Source: Actinomycetota bacterium
GTDB taxonomy: Bacteria > Actinomycetota > Actinomycetes > Mycobacteriales > Mycobacteriaceae
Direction: 5' to 3'
Assembly: GCA_030836785.1 (NCBI GenBank)
Contig: JAUPLT010000230.1
Coordinates: 1-51,200, forward strand
DNA length: 51,200 bases
This document shows positions 7,638 to 17,474 of this stretch, piece by piece. A model generated the notes under the pieces. It ran no database searches. It worked only from the letters and a program-made list of their open reading frames with translations, and was not told where the DNA came from. Numbering within the stretch: position 1 is the first letter of the stretch; every line of letters begins with the position of its first letter. The position numbers and the translations under genes were made by a program.

Positions 7638-7670
7638 GTCATGAACAGACTGGGAGTCATGAACAGACTG
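7638..7670 (+). repeat. 15-bp direct repeat duplicating the cupin start codon
   Basis: GTCATGAACAGACTG occurs at 7638-7652 and again at 7656-7670, in frame (18-bp period), so the gene has two tandem MNRL starts. Confidence 0.8.
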
Positions 7671-8096
7671 TGCGCGATGGCGGGTTCAGCGCTGGCTGCG
7701 GTCACCCTCGCCGCCCCGGCTGCCGCGACTCCCCCGGGCGTCGAGGTCGAGACACTCTCCACGAACACCGTCAATGGAACTCAGTACATCGTCACCCGGA
7801 TCACTGTCGCGCCGGGCGCCGGCACCGGCTGGCACTACCACCCCGGCGACGTGTTCGGCTACATCAGCGACGGCGCGATGACCCACTACAACACTGGAGC
7901 CGGGGACAGCGGTTGCGCGGTGGACGCGGTGTACTCCGCCGGCGCCCCGGTTAAGGAGGGCGTCGGGCCCGGATTCGTCCACAATGGCCGCAACGAGGGC
8001 ACCTCCCCCCTGGTGATGGAGGTTGTGTACGTCAACCCAGTGGGCACGCCCCTGTCGGTGGAGGTGCCCGCACCCGCCAACTGCGCGGTTTCCTGA
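7641..8096 (+). CDS. Secreted cupin-domain protein
   Basis: The 151-aa product has a hydrophobic signal peptide (AMAGSALAAVTLAAPAAA, cleavage about residue 30) followed by a single cupin_2 barrel. Cupin motif 1 is seen in GTGWHYHPGDVFGYISDG, giving metal ligands His-x-His and a downstream acidic residue; GPGFVHNGRNEG supplies the motif 2 histidine. Such small exported cupins have varied or unknown roles (dioxygenase, isomerase, binding). Two in-frame ATGs, 7641 and 7659, result from an 18-bp-period duplication. Either gives a functional signal peptide; the first is used because GAGG lies just upstream. Divergent from the amidohydrolase operon. Confidence 0.8.
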   Translation: MNRLGVMNRLCAMAGSALAAVTLAAPAAATPPGVEVETLSTNTVNGTQYIVTRITVAPGAGTGWHYHPGDVFGYISDGAMTHYNTGAGDSGCAVDAVYSAGAPVKEGVGPGFVHNGRNEGTSPLVMEVVYVNPVGTPLSVEVPAPANCAVS

Positions 8097-8176
8097 CGGG
8101 CCGGTGACTTCCCGTCTTTCGGGCTGTGTCATTCACCTCAGAAAAGGTTCAATAGTGGCGATGAACGGAGACTCTC

Positions 8177-9499
8177 GTGGCTGCTGAAGCGCTTCGCTGT
8201 CTGGTGACCGGCGCCACCGGATACATCGGCGGCCGGCTGGTCCCTCGCCTGTTGGAGAGCGGGTTCGAGGTGCGTGCCCTCGCCCGTAATCCGGACAAAC
8301 TGGCCGCCGTGCCCTGGCGGGATCGCATCGAGGTGGCCAAAGGCGACCTCAGCGACGCCGAGTCGCTGCGGTCCGCTTTCGACGATGTCGACGTCGTCTA
8401 CTACCTGGTGCATTCGATGGGGTTTGAGAAGGACTTCGCCACCGAGGAACGCCGGGCCGCGCAGAACGTCGTCGCCGCGGCCCGTCGGGCGGGGGTACGA
8501 CGGATCGTCTACCTCAGCGGCCTGCACCCCGAGGGCACCGAACTGTCCACCCACCTGGGTTCCCGCACCACCGTCGGTGAGATCCTGATCGCGTCCGGTA
8601 TCGAGACGGTCGTCTTGCAGGCCGGTGTGGTGGTCGGCTCCGGGTCGGCGTCGTTCGAAATGATCCGGCACCTGACCGACCGGTTGCCGGTGATGACCAC
8701 CCCGAAGTGGGTGCACAACAAGATTCAGCCCATCGCCATCCGCGACGTCCTGCACTATCTGGTGGCGGCGGCGACCTGCCCGGTCCCCGAGTCACGCACC
8801 TGGGACATCGGCGGCCCCGACGTTCTGGAGTACGGCGACATGATGCAGATCTACGCCGAGGTGGCGGGTCTGCGGCCACGCCGGATCCTGGTGCTGCCGG
8901 TGCTCACGCCCCGGATCGCCGCCCTGTGGGTCGGCCTGGTGACGCCGATCCCATCCGGCCTGGCGCGGCCACTGGTCGAGTCGCTGCATTGCGATGCGGT
9001 GATGAACAACCATGACGTCGACACGATCATCCCGCCACCGGAGGGCGGGCTGACGCCGTACCGGCGGGCGGTGTCGCTGGCGCTGGCGCGGATCTCGCGC
9101 GGCGAGGTCGAGACCACGTGGAACACCGGCACCGCCGCGCACCTGCCCAGCGACCCGGAGTGGGCCGGTGAGGTCGTCTACACCGATACGCGTTCACGGC
9201 ATACAACGGCCAGCCCCGAGCAACTCTGGAAGGCGCTCGAGAGCAGCGTCCCGCAGCATTGGCGGGTCGAGGATCGAGACCCGGGCCGGACGCTGAAACT
9301 CCGCGCCGAACGGCGCGGTCCCGGGGATCGCTGGCTGGAGATGCACATCACTCCGGAGGGCACCGGCAGCCGCTACGAACAGCGGGCGATCTTCTATCCG
9401 CGCGGACTGGTGGGCCGGTTGTACTGGTACGCCGGACGTCCGTGGCAGGCAGTCGCCCTGGACCGGCGAGTGAAGAAGGTGACCTCCGCCGTCCGCTGA
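8177..9499 (+). CDS. NAD(P)-binding SDR-family protein with C-terminal DUF2867
   Basis: The 440-aa protein starts with an atypical SDR/NmrA Rossmann fold: LVTGATGYIGGRLVPRLLES at residues 9-28, then YYLVHSMG and RIVYLSGLHPEG. After about residue 290 comes a domain with WNTGTAAHLPSDPEWAGEVVY and YRPRGLVGRLYWYAGRP-like sequence (FYPRGLVGRLYWYA), typical of DUF2867. The active-site Tyr-x-x-x-Lys of classical SDRs is not evident, so a binding or unusual oxidoreductase role is likely; no substrate can be assigned. GTG 8177 has GGAGA 7-11 nt upstream; an ATG 16 nt earlier is out of frame. It is convergent with purF, sharing a large stem-loop. Confidence 0.82.
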   Translation: MAAEALRCLVTGATGYIGGRLVPRLLESGFEVRALARNPDKLAAVPWRDRIEVAKGDLSDAESLRSAFDDVDVVYYLVHSMGFEKDFATEERRAAQNVVAAARRAGVRRIVYLSGLHPEGTELSTHLGSRTTVGEILIASGIETVVLQAGVVVGSGSASFEMIRHLTDRLPVMTTPKWVHNKIQPIAIRDVLHYLVAAATCPVPESRTWDIGGPDVLEYGDMMQIYAEVAGLRPRRILVLPVLTPRIAALWVGLVTPIPSGLARPLVESLHCDAVMNNHDVDTIIPPPEGGLTPYRRAVSLALARISRGEVETTWNTGTAAHLPSDPEWAGEVVYTDTRSRHTTASPEQLWKALESSVPQHWRVEDRDPGRTLKLRAERRGPGDRWLEMHITPEGTGSRYEQRAIFYPRGLVGRLYWYAGRPWQAVALDRRVKKVTSAVR

Positions 9500-9500
9500 C

Positions 9501-9539
9501 CGGCGTGAGGGCCGACTCGTCAGGGTCGGCTTAACGCCG
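9501..9539. terminator. Nested inverted repeat between convergent genes
   Basis: Outer arms CGGCGT (9501-9506) / ACGCCG (9534-9539) enclose inner arms GCCGAC (9511-9516) / GTCGGC (9525-9530). The structure directly follows the SDR/DUF2867 stop and includes the last purF codons, suiting a bidirectional terminator. Confidence 0.6.
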
Positions 9540-11028
9540 AGACGTTGTCGTTGCCGGCCTGCACCGCGGCCAGCATGTTCTCCACCACGTTCTTGCCGAG
9601 CGCCGTCGCGTTGGGCAGCGCGATCGGATAGTCACCGTCGAAACAGGCGCAGCACAGCCGGCTTGCGGGCTGCTCGGTGGCGGCGATCATGCCCTGCTGG
9701 GAGATGTAGCCGAGGGTGTCGGCGCCGATGGCATGGCGCACCGATTCCAGGATCTCGCCGTCCTCGGTCTGGGTGCCCGGCGCGTTGGCGATCAGTTCGG
9801 CCGGGGTGGCGAAGTCGATTCCGTAGAAACACGGCCACTTCACCGGCGGGGAGGCGATCCGTACATGGACCTCCACAGCGCCAGCCTCACGCAGCATCCG
9901 GATCAGGGCGCGCTGGGTGTTGCCGCGGACGATGGAGTCGTCGACGACGATCAGTCGCTTGCCGCGGATCACCTCTTTGAGCGGGTTGAGTTTCAGCCGG
10001 ATACCGAGTTGGCGGATGGTCTGTGACGGCTGAATGAAGGTGCGGCCGACATAGGCGTTCTTCATCAGACCCTGGCCGAAGGGGATGCCGGACTCCTGGG
10101 CGTAGCCGACTGCGGCGGGAGTGCCCGACTCCGGCACGCCGATCACCAGGTCGGCCTCCACCGGCATCTCCCGGGCCAGCCGTCGGCCGATGTCCACCCG
10201 CGCGCCGTGCACCGATCGTCCGCCGATCACGCTGTCCGGACGGGCCAGGTAGACGTACTCGAACACGCAGCCCTTGGGCGTGGGCGGGGCGAACCGACTG
10301 GAGCGCACGCCGTCGGAGTCGATGGCCAGCAACTCCCCCGGTTCGATGTCACGGACGAACGACGCCCCGACGATGTCCAGGGCGGCGGTCTCCGATGCCA
10401 CCACCCAGCCGCGGTCCAGCCGTCCCAGTGACAAGGGCCGGACACCGAATGGGTCGCGGGCCGCGTACAGGGTCGTCTCGTCCATGAAGACCAGGCAGAA
10501 CGCGCCGCGCACGGTCGGCAGCAGTTCCAGGGCAGTCTGTTCGATGCTGGAGTCGGCCGCACCGCCGGCCAGCAGGGCTCCCAGAATATCGGAGTCGGTG
10601 GTCGCCGCGCCGGGTGCGTTGTGATTGATCAGGCCGTCCTTGCGGGCCCGGTTGGCCAACTCGGCGGTGTTGACCAGGTTCCCGTTGTGGCCCAGGGCGA
10701 CTCCGGTACCCGCCGCGGTGTTGCGGAATACCGGTTGGGCGTTCTCCCAGGTCGTCGATCCGGTGGTGGAGTAGCGGCAGTGCCCGATCGCGACATGGCC
10801 CGGCATGGCGGCCAGCGTCTGTTCGTCGAACACCTGGGAGACCAGTCCGAGATCCTTGAACACCAGCACCTGGGAGCCGTCGGCCACGGCGATACCGGCC
10901 GCCTCCTGACCGCGGTGCTGGAGAGCGTAAAGGCCGTAATAGGTGAGTTTCGCAACGTCCTCGCCGGGGGCCCAGACGCCGAAGACGCCGCATTCTTCCC
11001 GGGGCGGGCTCTCGATCTGGTCGGTCAC
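9520..11028 (-). CDS. purF: Amidophosphoribosyltransferase
   Basis: PurF makes 5-phosphoribosylamine from PRPP and glutamine, the committed step of purine synthesis. The N-terminal Ntn glutaminase begins after a short propeptide at REECGVFGVWAP, Cys13 being the catalytic nucleophile. The phosphoribosyltransferase domain has the PRPP loop RLIVVDDSIVRGNT. Cysteines in VKWPCFYGIDF and RLCCACFDGDYP match the [4Fe-4S] ligands of B. subtilis-type PurF. Length 502 aa. Start GTG 11028 has GGGAG about 11 nt upstream; a TAGACT box lies about 34 nt upstream. It sits 81 nt downstream of the purS-to-SCP operon and could have both read-through and its own promoter. Confidence 0.97.
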   Translation of the reverse strand: MTDQIESPPREECGVFGVWAPGEDVAKLTYYGLYALQHRGQEAAGIAVADGSQVLVFKDLGLVSQVFDEQTLAAMPGHVAIGHCRYSTTGSTTWENAQPVFRNTAAGTGVALGHNGNLVNTAELANRARKDGLINHNAPGAATTDSDILGALLAGGAADSSIEQTALELLPTVRGAFCLVFMDETTLYAARDPFGVRPLSLGRLDRGWVVASETAALDIVGASFVRDIEPGELLAIDSDGVRSSRFAPPTPKGCVFEYVYLARPDSVIGGRSVHGARVDIGRRLAREMPVEADLVIGVPESGTPAAVGYAQESGIPFGQGLMKNAYVGRTFIQPSQTIRQLGIRLKLNPLKEVIRGKRLIVVDDSIVRGNTQRALIRMLREAGAVEVHVRIASPPVKWPCFYGIDFATPAELIANAPGTQTEDGEILESVRHAIGADTLGYISQQGMIAATEQPASRLCCACFDGDYPIALPNATALGKNVVENMLAAVQAGNDNVSALSRP

Positions 11029-11062
11029 GATGTGGGCTGCTCCCCGGTCGGCGACGGGGCTC

Positions 11063-11068
11063 AGTCTA
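11063..11068 (-). promoter_or_regulatory. -10 box TAGACT upstream of purF
   Basis: Minus-strand TAGACT lies in the 81-nt gap before purF, implying a leader of roughly 27 nt that contains the GGGAG ribosome-binding site. Confidence 0.35.
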
Positions 11069-11109
11069 CGGGCAGAACCACCTGAAGGGGGAATCGAAAA
11101 TCCCGGCCC

Positions 11110-11508
11110 TCAGCCGCTTTCGGCGCCTTCGAGGCTGACCAGCGGAAACCACCGGGCCACCTCCGCCGCCCGAGCTCCGGAGAGACTCATCTCACCGGTG
11201 TCCACCGCCTGGTCGAACCGCCGCAGACCGGTGGCCAGCAACAGCCAGGTTCGGGCATCGGTCTGCACCACGTTGGGCGGGGTACCGCGGGTGTGCCGCG
11301 GTCCCGCCACGCACTGCACCGCGACGAACGGCGGTATCCGAACCTCGACACTGGCGCCGGGGGCGAAGCCGGCCAGCGCCCGTGCCGTCAACCGGACGGC
11401 GACGGCGAGTGCGGACCGTTCGGGCTGCGGCAGGTTCCCGTCCCGCAGCCATGGCCCAACGGCGGCGACGGCCTCGCGCAGGGCGCCGGAATCGACGCCG
11501 CGACTCAT
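11110..11508 (-). CDS. Sterol-carrier-like conserved protein (Rv0807 type)
   Basis: A 132-aa soluble protein starting MSRGVDSGALREAVAAVGPW. Recognisable elements are AVAVRLTARALAGFAPGASVEVRIPP, GPRHTRGTPPNVVQTDARTWL and a C-terminal helix GARAAEVARWFPLV. This is the actinobacterial 'sterol carrier family protein' found beside purF in mycobacteria (Rv0807). The GTPPNVVQTD..TWL pattern is shared with SCP2-like proteins and with some MDMPI-type C-domains. Function unproven; a lipid- or small-molecule-binding role is inferred. Its ATG overlaps the upstream CPBP-protease stop by 4 bp (ATGA), so translation is coupled; the longer in-frame upstream extension is only an out-of-frame shadow of that gene. 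Confidence 0.75.
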   Translation of the reverse strand: MSRGVDSGALREAVAAVGPWLRDGNLPQPERSALAVAVRLTARALAGFAPGASVEVRIPPFVAVQCVAGPRHTRGTPPNVVQTDARTWLLLATGLRRFDQAVDTGEMSLSGARAAEVARWFPLVSLEGAESG

Positions 11509-12140
11509 GGCTGCCGCCGGGAAAACCGCTGCACCGCCATGGCGGTCACCGCACCGGATTCGTTGATTGCCAGGTGCGCCAGCATCGGGGCCAGCAGGCT
11601 GCCGGAACGTTCGGCCAGCAGCGCGAACCCCCAGCCCGCCAGTCCGGTGACCGCGACGGTGCCCAGAATCGGCTCCCCGGTGGCACGGGCGTCCGGGATG
11701 TGGGTCAGTCCGAAAGTGAGGGCCTGCAGGGCCCGCCCGCCGGTGCGGCCGAACGCACCGGCGGACACTGTCGCCAGCGCCCCGCGGAACGCGGTCTCCT
11801 CCGACCACACCGTGCCGAGCGGGATCTCGAATCCCAGCCAGCGGCCCGGCCGTGCCGGCAGATCCCGCCCCACCATCGCGGTCCGCACCCGCGGCACCAT
11901 CGTCGCGGACCCCACCCCGGCCGCGACGGTTCCGGCGACGGCCGCACCCAGGCGCAGCCCCGCCGTCGCCGACGGCGGCCGCAGCCCGAACCGCGCCCGG
12001 ACCAGCACGGCGAGCCCGGTACCCAGGGCGGCCTGCACCACGGGGTGACGCCGCCAGGGCCGGTCGATACCCGCGGTGAAACTCCATCCGACCAGTGCGG
12101 CCGCCAGAGTCAGAGCCTGCAGCCGTTCGCTCCCCTTCAC
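11505..12140 (-). CDS. CPBP family intramembrane metalloprotease (Rv0804 type)
   Basis: A hydrophobic 211-aa protein with several membrane helices. It carries the three CPBP (CAAX protease and bacteriocin-processing, ABI) motifs: WSEETAFRG (EExxxR), FGLTHIPD (FxxxH) and HLAINESG (HxxxN-type). Family members are Rce1-like intramembrane glutamate-type proteases; in bacteria they are linked to peptide maturation or self-immunity. Start GTG 12140 is 25 nt after the upstream hydrolase gene; its stop overlaps the next gene as ATGA. Its position inside a purine operon is conserved with M. tuberculosis, although no metabolic link is known. Confidence 0.85.
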   Translation of the reverse strand: MKGSERLQALTLAAALVGWSFTAGIDRPWRRHPVVQAALGTGLAVLVRARFGLRPPSATAGLRLGAAVAGTVAAGVGSATMVPRVRTAMVGRDLPARPGRWLGFEIPLGTVWSEETAFRGALATVSAGAFGRTGGRALQALTFGLTHIPDARATGEPILGTVAVTGLAGWGFALLAERSGSLLAPMLAHLAINESGAVTAMAVQRFSRRQP

Positions 12141-12165
12141 GCGAACTCCGGGCCGCCGACGGGCA

Positions 12166-13878
12166 TCACCTCTGCAACCAACGCCGGACCCGTTCGGTGT
12201 CGACCTGCGTCCAGCCCTCCGGGGCGGCCACCGCCACCCACCCGTCGAGTTGGCGGTCGCCGTACCGGTGGCCGTGGCCGGCCGGCACCCGGGCGGAGCT
12301 CGTGACGTTGCCGGCCATATCGGCGCTCACCTGCCAGAACGTGACGATCGGGTACCAACGCATCGACGGGCTGCGGTCCAGACCGGGTGGCTCGGCGAGC
12401 CAGTCGGGTCGCCTGAACAGCAGATCGGGTGACCACCACACCACCGGGTCGGAAGCGTGTTGCATGAACAACACCCGGTTCTCCCGCCACGGCGGGGCGG
12501 CCACCGCCGCGATCTCAGCGGCGCTGGAGGACTGGGTGAAGCGGACCGTGCGCCCGTTGTCGTACCGAGGTTGCACCTCGGGGGTTCCCGGGTCGCGGCG
12601 CTCCGTCACCGCTCGCCACAACTTGCTCTCATTGGGGGGACCGACCCACAGCACGGCCGAGAAATCCATAGCGACGATGTCGTGCAAGTAACCGAAAGCA
12701 CCCTGCCCACCCAGCGACCCGAGACTCTCGCCGTACAACGCCAGCTTCGGCCGCCGCTCGACCGGCCACTGCGACCAGCGCTGATGGATCTCCTCAACCA
12801 TCGCCCGCCCGGCTTCCACCGACTTCTGCCGATCTGCCAGGAAGGAGATCCAGCTGGGCAGATAGGAGTACTGCATGGCCACTAGTGCGGTGTCGCCGTT
12901 GTACATCGCCTCGATCGAGCGGGCCGCCACCGGATCAACCCACCCGGTCCCGGTCGTCGTGACGATCACCAGCAGCTTGCGCTCGAAGGCGCGGGTTCGC
13001 TGGAGCTCGGAGAGCAGCACCGACACCCGTTCCCCGGTGCTCGGGGCCGACTGCAGCCCGGCGTAGATGCGGATGGGCTCCTTGGCCGGCCGGCCGCTGA
13101 GTTCGGCAAGCTCGGCAGCGGTCGGCCCGGTTCCGACGAAGTTGCGACCCTGGAACCCGAGGGTCTCCCACGCGGCGAACGAGTCTGGGCTGCCTGATCT
13201 TTCGGGGTTGAGTGGCTGCTCGACACCTGCCCGGGTGGTGGTGTTCCGCGGCTGGAACACCGCGCTGGCCCCGGCCAGGAATCCCCTCAGCAGCACACCG
13301 TTGACCAGAGTGACGATGACGACGACGACGATCGCGGTGCCGATGAACATCGCGACCTCGTCATCGAGTTGCCAGCGCCGGATCATCAGCCGCGCCAGCG
13401 CCCGGACCGTGCCGATGAGCAGTCGGGCCGCAGCAACGATCGCCCCTCCGGTCAGCAGCGCCACGAACAGGGTGCGCAGGTACCCCACGGTGGCCGGGCC
13501 CTCGACCCCCATCAGTTCGGCCACCTCGCGCTGCCAGGCGGCGGCGGGCACGACCATGAGCACGCTCGCCCCGATAGACACCGCGATGACGACGGCCTGG
13601 AGGGTGTACCGGATCCGCGGCGGCGGCGGCCACCACCGACGGCCGCGCAGGACCAGTCGGCGGGTCGCTGCGCCGGCCAGCACCCCGATGCCGTACCCGA
13701 TGGCTGCGTTGATGCCGCCGATGAAGCCCGCGTTCAGCCAGTCCCGCGGCAGCAGCGACGGGGTGAGCGACAGGCAGAAGAACAGCGCCGCGACGGCGAC
13801 GCCGGTGAAGTCCAGCCGGACCCAAGGCAGCGCGCGTTCCGCCAACGTTCCCCGGCGCATCTGAGCTCCACGGCTCAT
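12166..13878 (-). CDS. Membrane alpha/beta-hydrolase (Abhydrolase_9 / DUF2319)
   Basis: The 570-aa protein has an N-terminal membrane domain with about four to five hydrophobic helices ([19 protein letters not shown], then [33 protein letters not shown] and [19 protein letters not shown]). A cytosolic or periplasmic hydrolase domain follows, with the nucleophile elbow [11 protein letters not shown], conserved [10 protein letters not shown] and a late GHGHRYG histidine region. This is the Abhydrolase_9 family, as Rv1069c of M. tuberculosis; the substrate is unknown, perhaps envelope lipids. ATG 13878 overlaps the purL stop by 4 bp, so it is translated with purL. Confidence 0.85.
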   Translation of the reverse strand: MSRGAQMRRGTLAERALPWVRLDFTGVAVAALFFCLSLTPSLLPRDWLNAGFIGGINAAIGYGIGVLAGAATRRLVLRGRRWWPPPPRIRYTLQAVVIAVSIGASVLMVVPAAAWQREVAELMGVEGPATVGYLRTLFVALLTGGAIVAAARLLIGTVRALARLMIRRWQLDDEVAMFIGTAIVVVVIVTLVNGVLLRGFLAGASAVFQPRNTTTRAGVEQPLNPERSGSPDSFAAWETLGFQGRNFVGTGPTAAELAELSGRPAKEPIRIYAGLQSAPSTGERVSVLLSELQRTRAFERKLLVIVTTTGTGWVDPVAARSIEAMYNGDTALVAMQYSYLPSWISFLADRQKSVEAGRAMVEEIHQRWSQWPVERRPKLALYGESLGSLGGQGAFGYLHDIVAMDFSAVLWVGPPNESKLWRAVTERRDPGTPEVQPRYDNGRTVRFTQSSSAAEIAAVAAPPWRENRVLFMQHASDPVVWWSPDLLFRRPDWLAEPPGLDRSPSMRWYPIVTFWQVSADMAGNVTSSARVPAGHGHRYGDRQLDGWVAVAAPEGWTQVDTERVRRWLQR

Positions 13879-16163
13879 CCGAACAGCCTGGGCAGTACCC
13901 CTTCCGAGGTGCTGCGCAGTTCCTCCAGCGTCACGGTGAAGAGTCCCTGCACCTCAACGGAATCCGAACCGCTGTCCGACACCCCGATCCGGGTGGCAGG
14001 CAATCCACGCGCCGCGCACATCGCCCGGAATCGGCTTTCCTCGGTGCGCGGTACCGCCACCAGCGCACGTCCCGCCGACTCCGAGAACAACAGGACAAAC
14101 GCGTCGGCGACGGTGCCACAGCCGGCGGGCAGCACCAATCGGCACCCGGTCTCGCCGGCCAGCGCGGCTTCGACGACGGCCTGTATCAGTCCGCCCTCGC
14201 TGAGGTCGTGGGCGGCCGAGACCAATCCGTCGCGGGAGGCCGACACCAGAACCTCAGCGAGCAACTTCTCCCCGACCAGGTCCACCACGGGCGGCAGCCC
14301 GCCCAGATGGTCGGCGGTGACCTGCGCCCAGATTGACCCGTCGAACTCATCGCGGGTGTCACCGAGCAGGTAGAGCGTCTCACCGGGTTCTGCCCCCAGA
14401 CCGGTCGGCAACCGGCGCCGGACATCGTCGAGGACACCGAGCACCCCCACCACCGGGGTGGGCAGGATGGGTGTTGCGCCGGTCTGGTTGTAGAAACTGA
14501 CATTGCCTCCGGTGACCGGGATGCCCAGCGCGGCGCAACCGTCAGCGAGTCCCCGCACAGCCTGGGCGAACTGCCACATCACCCCCGGGTCCTCCGGAGA
14601 ACCGAAGTTGAGGCAGTTGGTCACCGCGATCGGGGTGGCGCCGGTGACCGCGACGTTGCGGTAGGCCTCTGCCAGCGCCAACTGGGCCCCGGTGTAGGGG
14701 TCGAGTTGGGTATAGCGGCCCGAGGCGTCGGTGGACACCGCGATACCCCGTTGGGTCTCCTCGTCGATGCGCAGCACACCGCCGTCGGCGTGCTCGGCGA
14801 GCACGGTGTTCCCTCGCACGTAGCGGTCGTACTGCTCGGTGATGAACGCCCGACTGCACAGCTGCGGGCTGCCCAGCAGCGCAAGCAGCGTCGCGCGCAG
14901 CTCGTCCCCGGTTCCCGGCCGTGGCAGACCCGCTGAGGTGTCCGCGTTGAGCGCATCCTGGGTGTCGGGCCGGGCGAGCGGACGGTGGTAGACCGGGCCC
15001 TCGTGGGCGACGGTGCGGGGCGGGACGTCGACGACGGTCTCGCCGTGCCAGGTGATCTTCAGCCGGTCGCCTTCGGCCACCTCGCCGATCACCGTGGCCA
15101 GCACGTCCCATTTACCGCACACCGCCATGAATGCCTCGACGTTGTCCGGGGTGACGACCGCGCACATCCGTTCCTGCGACTCGCTGGAGAGAATCTCGGC
15201 CGGGGTCATGTTGGCCGCGCGCAGCGGCACCCGGTCCAACTCGATCGTCATACCGCCATCGCCAGCCGAGGCCAATTCCGATGTGGCGCAGGACAATCCG
15301 GCACCACCGAGGTCCTGGATGCCGACCACCAGCCCGGCTGCGTACAACTCCAGACAGCACTCGATGAGCACCTTCTCGGTGAACGGGTCGCCCACCTGAA
15401 CACTGGGCAATTTCTTCCTGCCCGCCCCGCTCTCGTCGCCGCCGAACGTCTCCGACGCCAGCACCGAGACCCCGCCGATGCCATCCAACCCGGTGCGCGC
15501 CCCGAACAGGATGATCTTGTTCCCGGTTCCGGACGCGAAGGCCAGATGCAGGTCCTCCTTGCGCAGTACTCCCACACACAGGGCGTTCACCAACGGGTTG
15601 CCGGCGTAGGAGGCGTCAAACACCGTCTCGCCGCCGATGTTGGGCAGCCCCAGCGAGTTGCCGTAACCACCGACGCCGCGCACCACCCCGTCGAGCACCC
15701 GCCGGGTGTCGGGGGCGTCGGCCGCGCCAAACCGCAACTGATCCATCACCGCGACCGGGCGCGCGCCCATCGCCATGATGTCGCGCACGATGCCGCCCAC
15801 GCCGGTGGCCGCCCCCTGGTAGGGCTCCACATAGGAGGGGTGGTTGTGCGATTCGACCTTGAATGTCACCGCCCAGCCGTCGCCGATGTCGACCACCCCG
15901 GCGTTCTCCCCGATCCCGGCCAGCATCCCGGCCCGCATCTCCTCGGTGGTGGTCTCGCCGAAGTACCGCAGGTGCACCTTCGAGGACTTGTAGGAGCAGT
16001 GCTCGCTCCACATCACCGAGTACATCGCCAATTCGGCGTCGGTGGGGCGTCGGCCGAGGATCTCGCGGATGCGCTGATACTCGTCGTCCTTGAGACCCAG
16101 CTCCCGGTAGGGCTGCGGGTGATCGGGCGTGGCGGATGCGCGCGCGACGCTATCGACTGTCAC
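13875..16163 (-). CDS. purL: Phosphoribosylformylglycinamidine synthase, large subunit PurL
   Basis: PurL is the synthetase subunit that, with PurQ (glutaminase) and PurS, converts FGAR to FGAM. At 762 aa it is the short, three-component type. Landmarks are [12 protein letters not shown] near residue 50, [21 protein letters not shown] (ATP/Mg site), [26 protein letters not shown] and, in the second half, [17 protein letters not shown]. It starts at GTG 16163, 9 nt after the pepC stop, and its stop overlaps the hydrolase gene. It shares an operon with purS and purQ, as expected for stoichiometric assembly. Confidence 0.97.
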   Translation of the reverse strand: MTVDSVARASATPDHPQPYRELGLKDDEYQRIREILGRRPTDAELAMYSVMWSEHCSYKSSKVHLRYFGETTTEEMRAGMLAGIGENAGVVDIGDGWAVTFKVESHNHPSYVEPYQGAATGVGGIVRDIMAMGARPVAVMDQLRFGAADAPDTRRVLDGVVRGVGGYGNSLGLPNIGGETVFDASYAGNPLVNALCVGVLRKEDLHLAFASGTGNKIILFGARTGLDGIGGVSVLASETFGGDESGAGRKKLPSVQVGDPFTEKVLIECCLELYAAGLVVGIQDLGGAGLSCATSELASAGDGGMTIELDRVPLRAANMTPAEILSSESQERMCAVVTPDNVEAFMAVCGKWDVLATVIGEVAEGDRLKITWHGETVVDVPPRTVAHEGPVYHRPLARPDTQDALNADTSAGLPRPGTGDELRATLLALLGSPQLCSRAFITEQYDRYVRGNTVLAEHADGGVLRIDEETQRGIAVSTDASGRYTQLDPYTGAQLALAEAYRNVAVTGATPIAVTNCLNFGSPEDPGVMWQFAQAVRGLADGCAALGIPVTGGNVSFYNQTGATPILPTPVVGVLGVLDDVRRRLPTGLGAEPGETLYLLGDTRDEFDGSIWAQVTADHLGGLPPVVDLVGEKLLAEVLVSASRDGLVSAAHDLSEGGLIQAVVEAALAGETGCRLVLPAGCGTVADAFVLLFSESAGRALVAVPRTEESRFRAMCAARGLPATRIGVSDSGSDSVEVQGLFTVTLEELRSTSEGVLPRLFG

Positions 16164-16172
16164 CAGGTGATC

Positions 16173-17471
16173 CTAATGAGGCGCGAGGAAGGCGCTCAGC
16201 GCCGCCGCGTAAGCGGCGACGTCGTCGGCCCCCATCAGCTCCCGCGATGAGTGCATGGCCAACTGCGGCGCACCGACGTCGACTGTCGGGATACCGGTAC
16301 GCGCGGCGGTCATCGGCCCGATGGTCGAACCGCACGGAAGGTCGGCGCGGTGTTCGTAACGCTGCAGCGGCACCCCGGCCTGCCGGCAGGCCATTTCGAA
16401 CGCCGCCGCGGTCCGGCCATCGGTGGCATAGCGCAGGTTGGGCTGCACCTTCAGCACGGGGCCGCGGTTGACGTAGATCGGATGGCGCGGTTCGTGGTAC
16501 TCGGGATAGTTGGGGTGGGTGGCGTGCGCCATGTCACCGGAGGCCACCATCGACCCGGACGCCAGCCGGAGGAAGTCCTCGCGGTCGCCGCCGGCCGCCA
16601 GCACAATCCGCTCGACAGTGGTGGGCAGGAGTTCCGATTGCGCGCCGTGATCGGAGGTCGAACCCACTTCCTCGTGGTCGAACAGGGCCAACATCGGGAT
16701 GTGCGCCTCAGGCTCGGCGGCCAGCAGTGCTTCCACGCCGGCGTAGCAGGTGCCCTGGTTGTCCAGTCGGGGGGCACTGACGAGGTCACTGTTCGGTCCG
16801 ATCAGACGCGCGGGCTCCAGCACGTGGGTCATCAGGTCCGCCGAAAGCAGGTCCTCCGCCTTGACACCTTCCCGGCCTGCGACCCATGGCCACAGCGACC
16901 GCGGCCTATCCCCCGCACCCCAGACCGCGTTGAGGTGTCGCTGTGGATTGAGGCTGACGCTGGTGCGATCCTCGGCGAGGTGAATCGCCAGTTGCGGCAC
17001 CCGTAACAGCGGCTCGTCGAACCGCACCAGCCGGTGCTCGAGTTGACCGTCCCCGCCGCGCAGGGAGATTCGGCCGCTCAGGCCGAGGTCGCGGTCCAGC
17101 CACGAGTTCAGCCAGGCCCCGCCGTAGGGCTGCAACGCGACCATCTGCCAGCCTGCCACCGACAGATCGGGGTGCTGTTTGACGCGGAGGTTGGGGCTGT
17201 CGGTGTGGCCACCGACAATCCGGAAGGACTTCAGCCCTGCCCCGTTGCCGCGCCGTGCCCCGTTGCGGAGCCCGGCCGCGTTCCAGGCGACCAGCGAACC
17301 GGCCCGCACGACGAAGAACCGGCCGTCCGCCGCGCCCGCCCAGCGGTCCGTCTCGGCGAGCTCGGTGTAGCCCGCCGCACGCAGTCGGTCGGCGACGGTG
17401 ACGCAGACGTGGAAGGGCGACGGCGAGGCGTCGATGAACTCACACAGCCCGGCAGCGGTCGCGGCCGTCAT
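16173..17471 (-). CDS. pepC: M18 family aminopeptidase
   Basis: A 432-aa dinuclear zinc aminopeptidase of family M18 (aspartyl aminopeptidase-like; Rv0800 pepC). Motifs in order: [20 protein letters not shown] with a metal-binding His and Asp, the glutamate pair in [17 protein letters not shown], and the C-terminal metal region [15 protein letters not shown] and [19 protein letters not shown]. No signal peptide, so cytosolic. M18 enzymes remove N-terminal acidic residues and form dodecamers. It begins 3 nt after the purQ stop and ends 9 nt before purL, i.e. embedded in the FGAM synthase operon. Confidence 0.93.
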   Translation of the reverse strand: MTAATAAGLCEFIDASPSPFHVCVTVADRLRAAGYTELAETDRWAGAADGRFFVVRAGSLVAWNAAGLRNGARRGNGAGLKSFRIVGGHTDSPNLRVKQHPDLSVAGWQMVALQPYGGAWLNSWLDRDLGLSGRISLRGGDGQLEHRLVRFDEPLLRVPQLAIHLAEDRTSVSLNPQRHLNAVWGAGDRPRSLWPWVAGREGVKAEDLLSADLMTHVLEPARLIGPNSDLVSAPRLDNQGTCYAGVEALLAAEPEAHIPMLALFDHEEVGSTSDHGAQSELLPTTVERIVLAAGGDREDFLRLASGSMVASGDMAHATHPNYPEYHEPRHPIYVNRGPVLKVQPNLRYATDGRTAAAFEMACRQAGVPLQRYEHRADLPCGSTIGPMTAARTGIPTVDVGAPQLAMHSSRELMGADDVAAYAAALSAFLAPH

Positions 17472-17474
17472 CGG

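Noticed and set aside
11509..12087. Fusion of the SCP-like protein to an upstream frame
   Set aside because: The extension is an out-of-frame copy of the CPBP protease gene; the ATGA overlap at 11505-11508 gives the true start.
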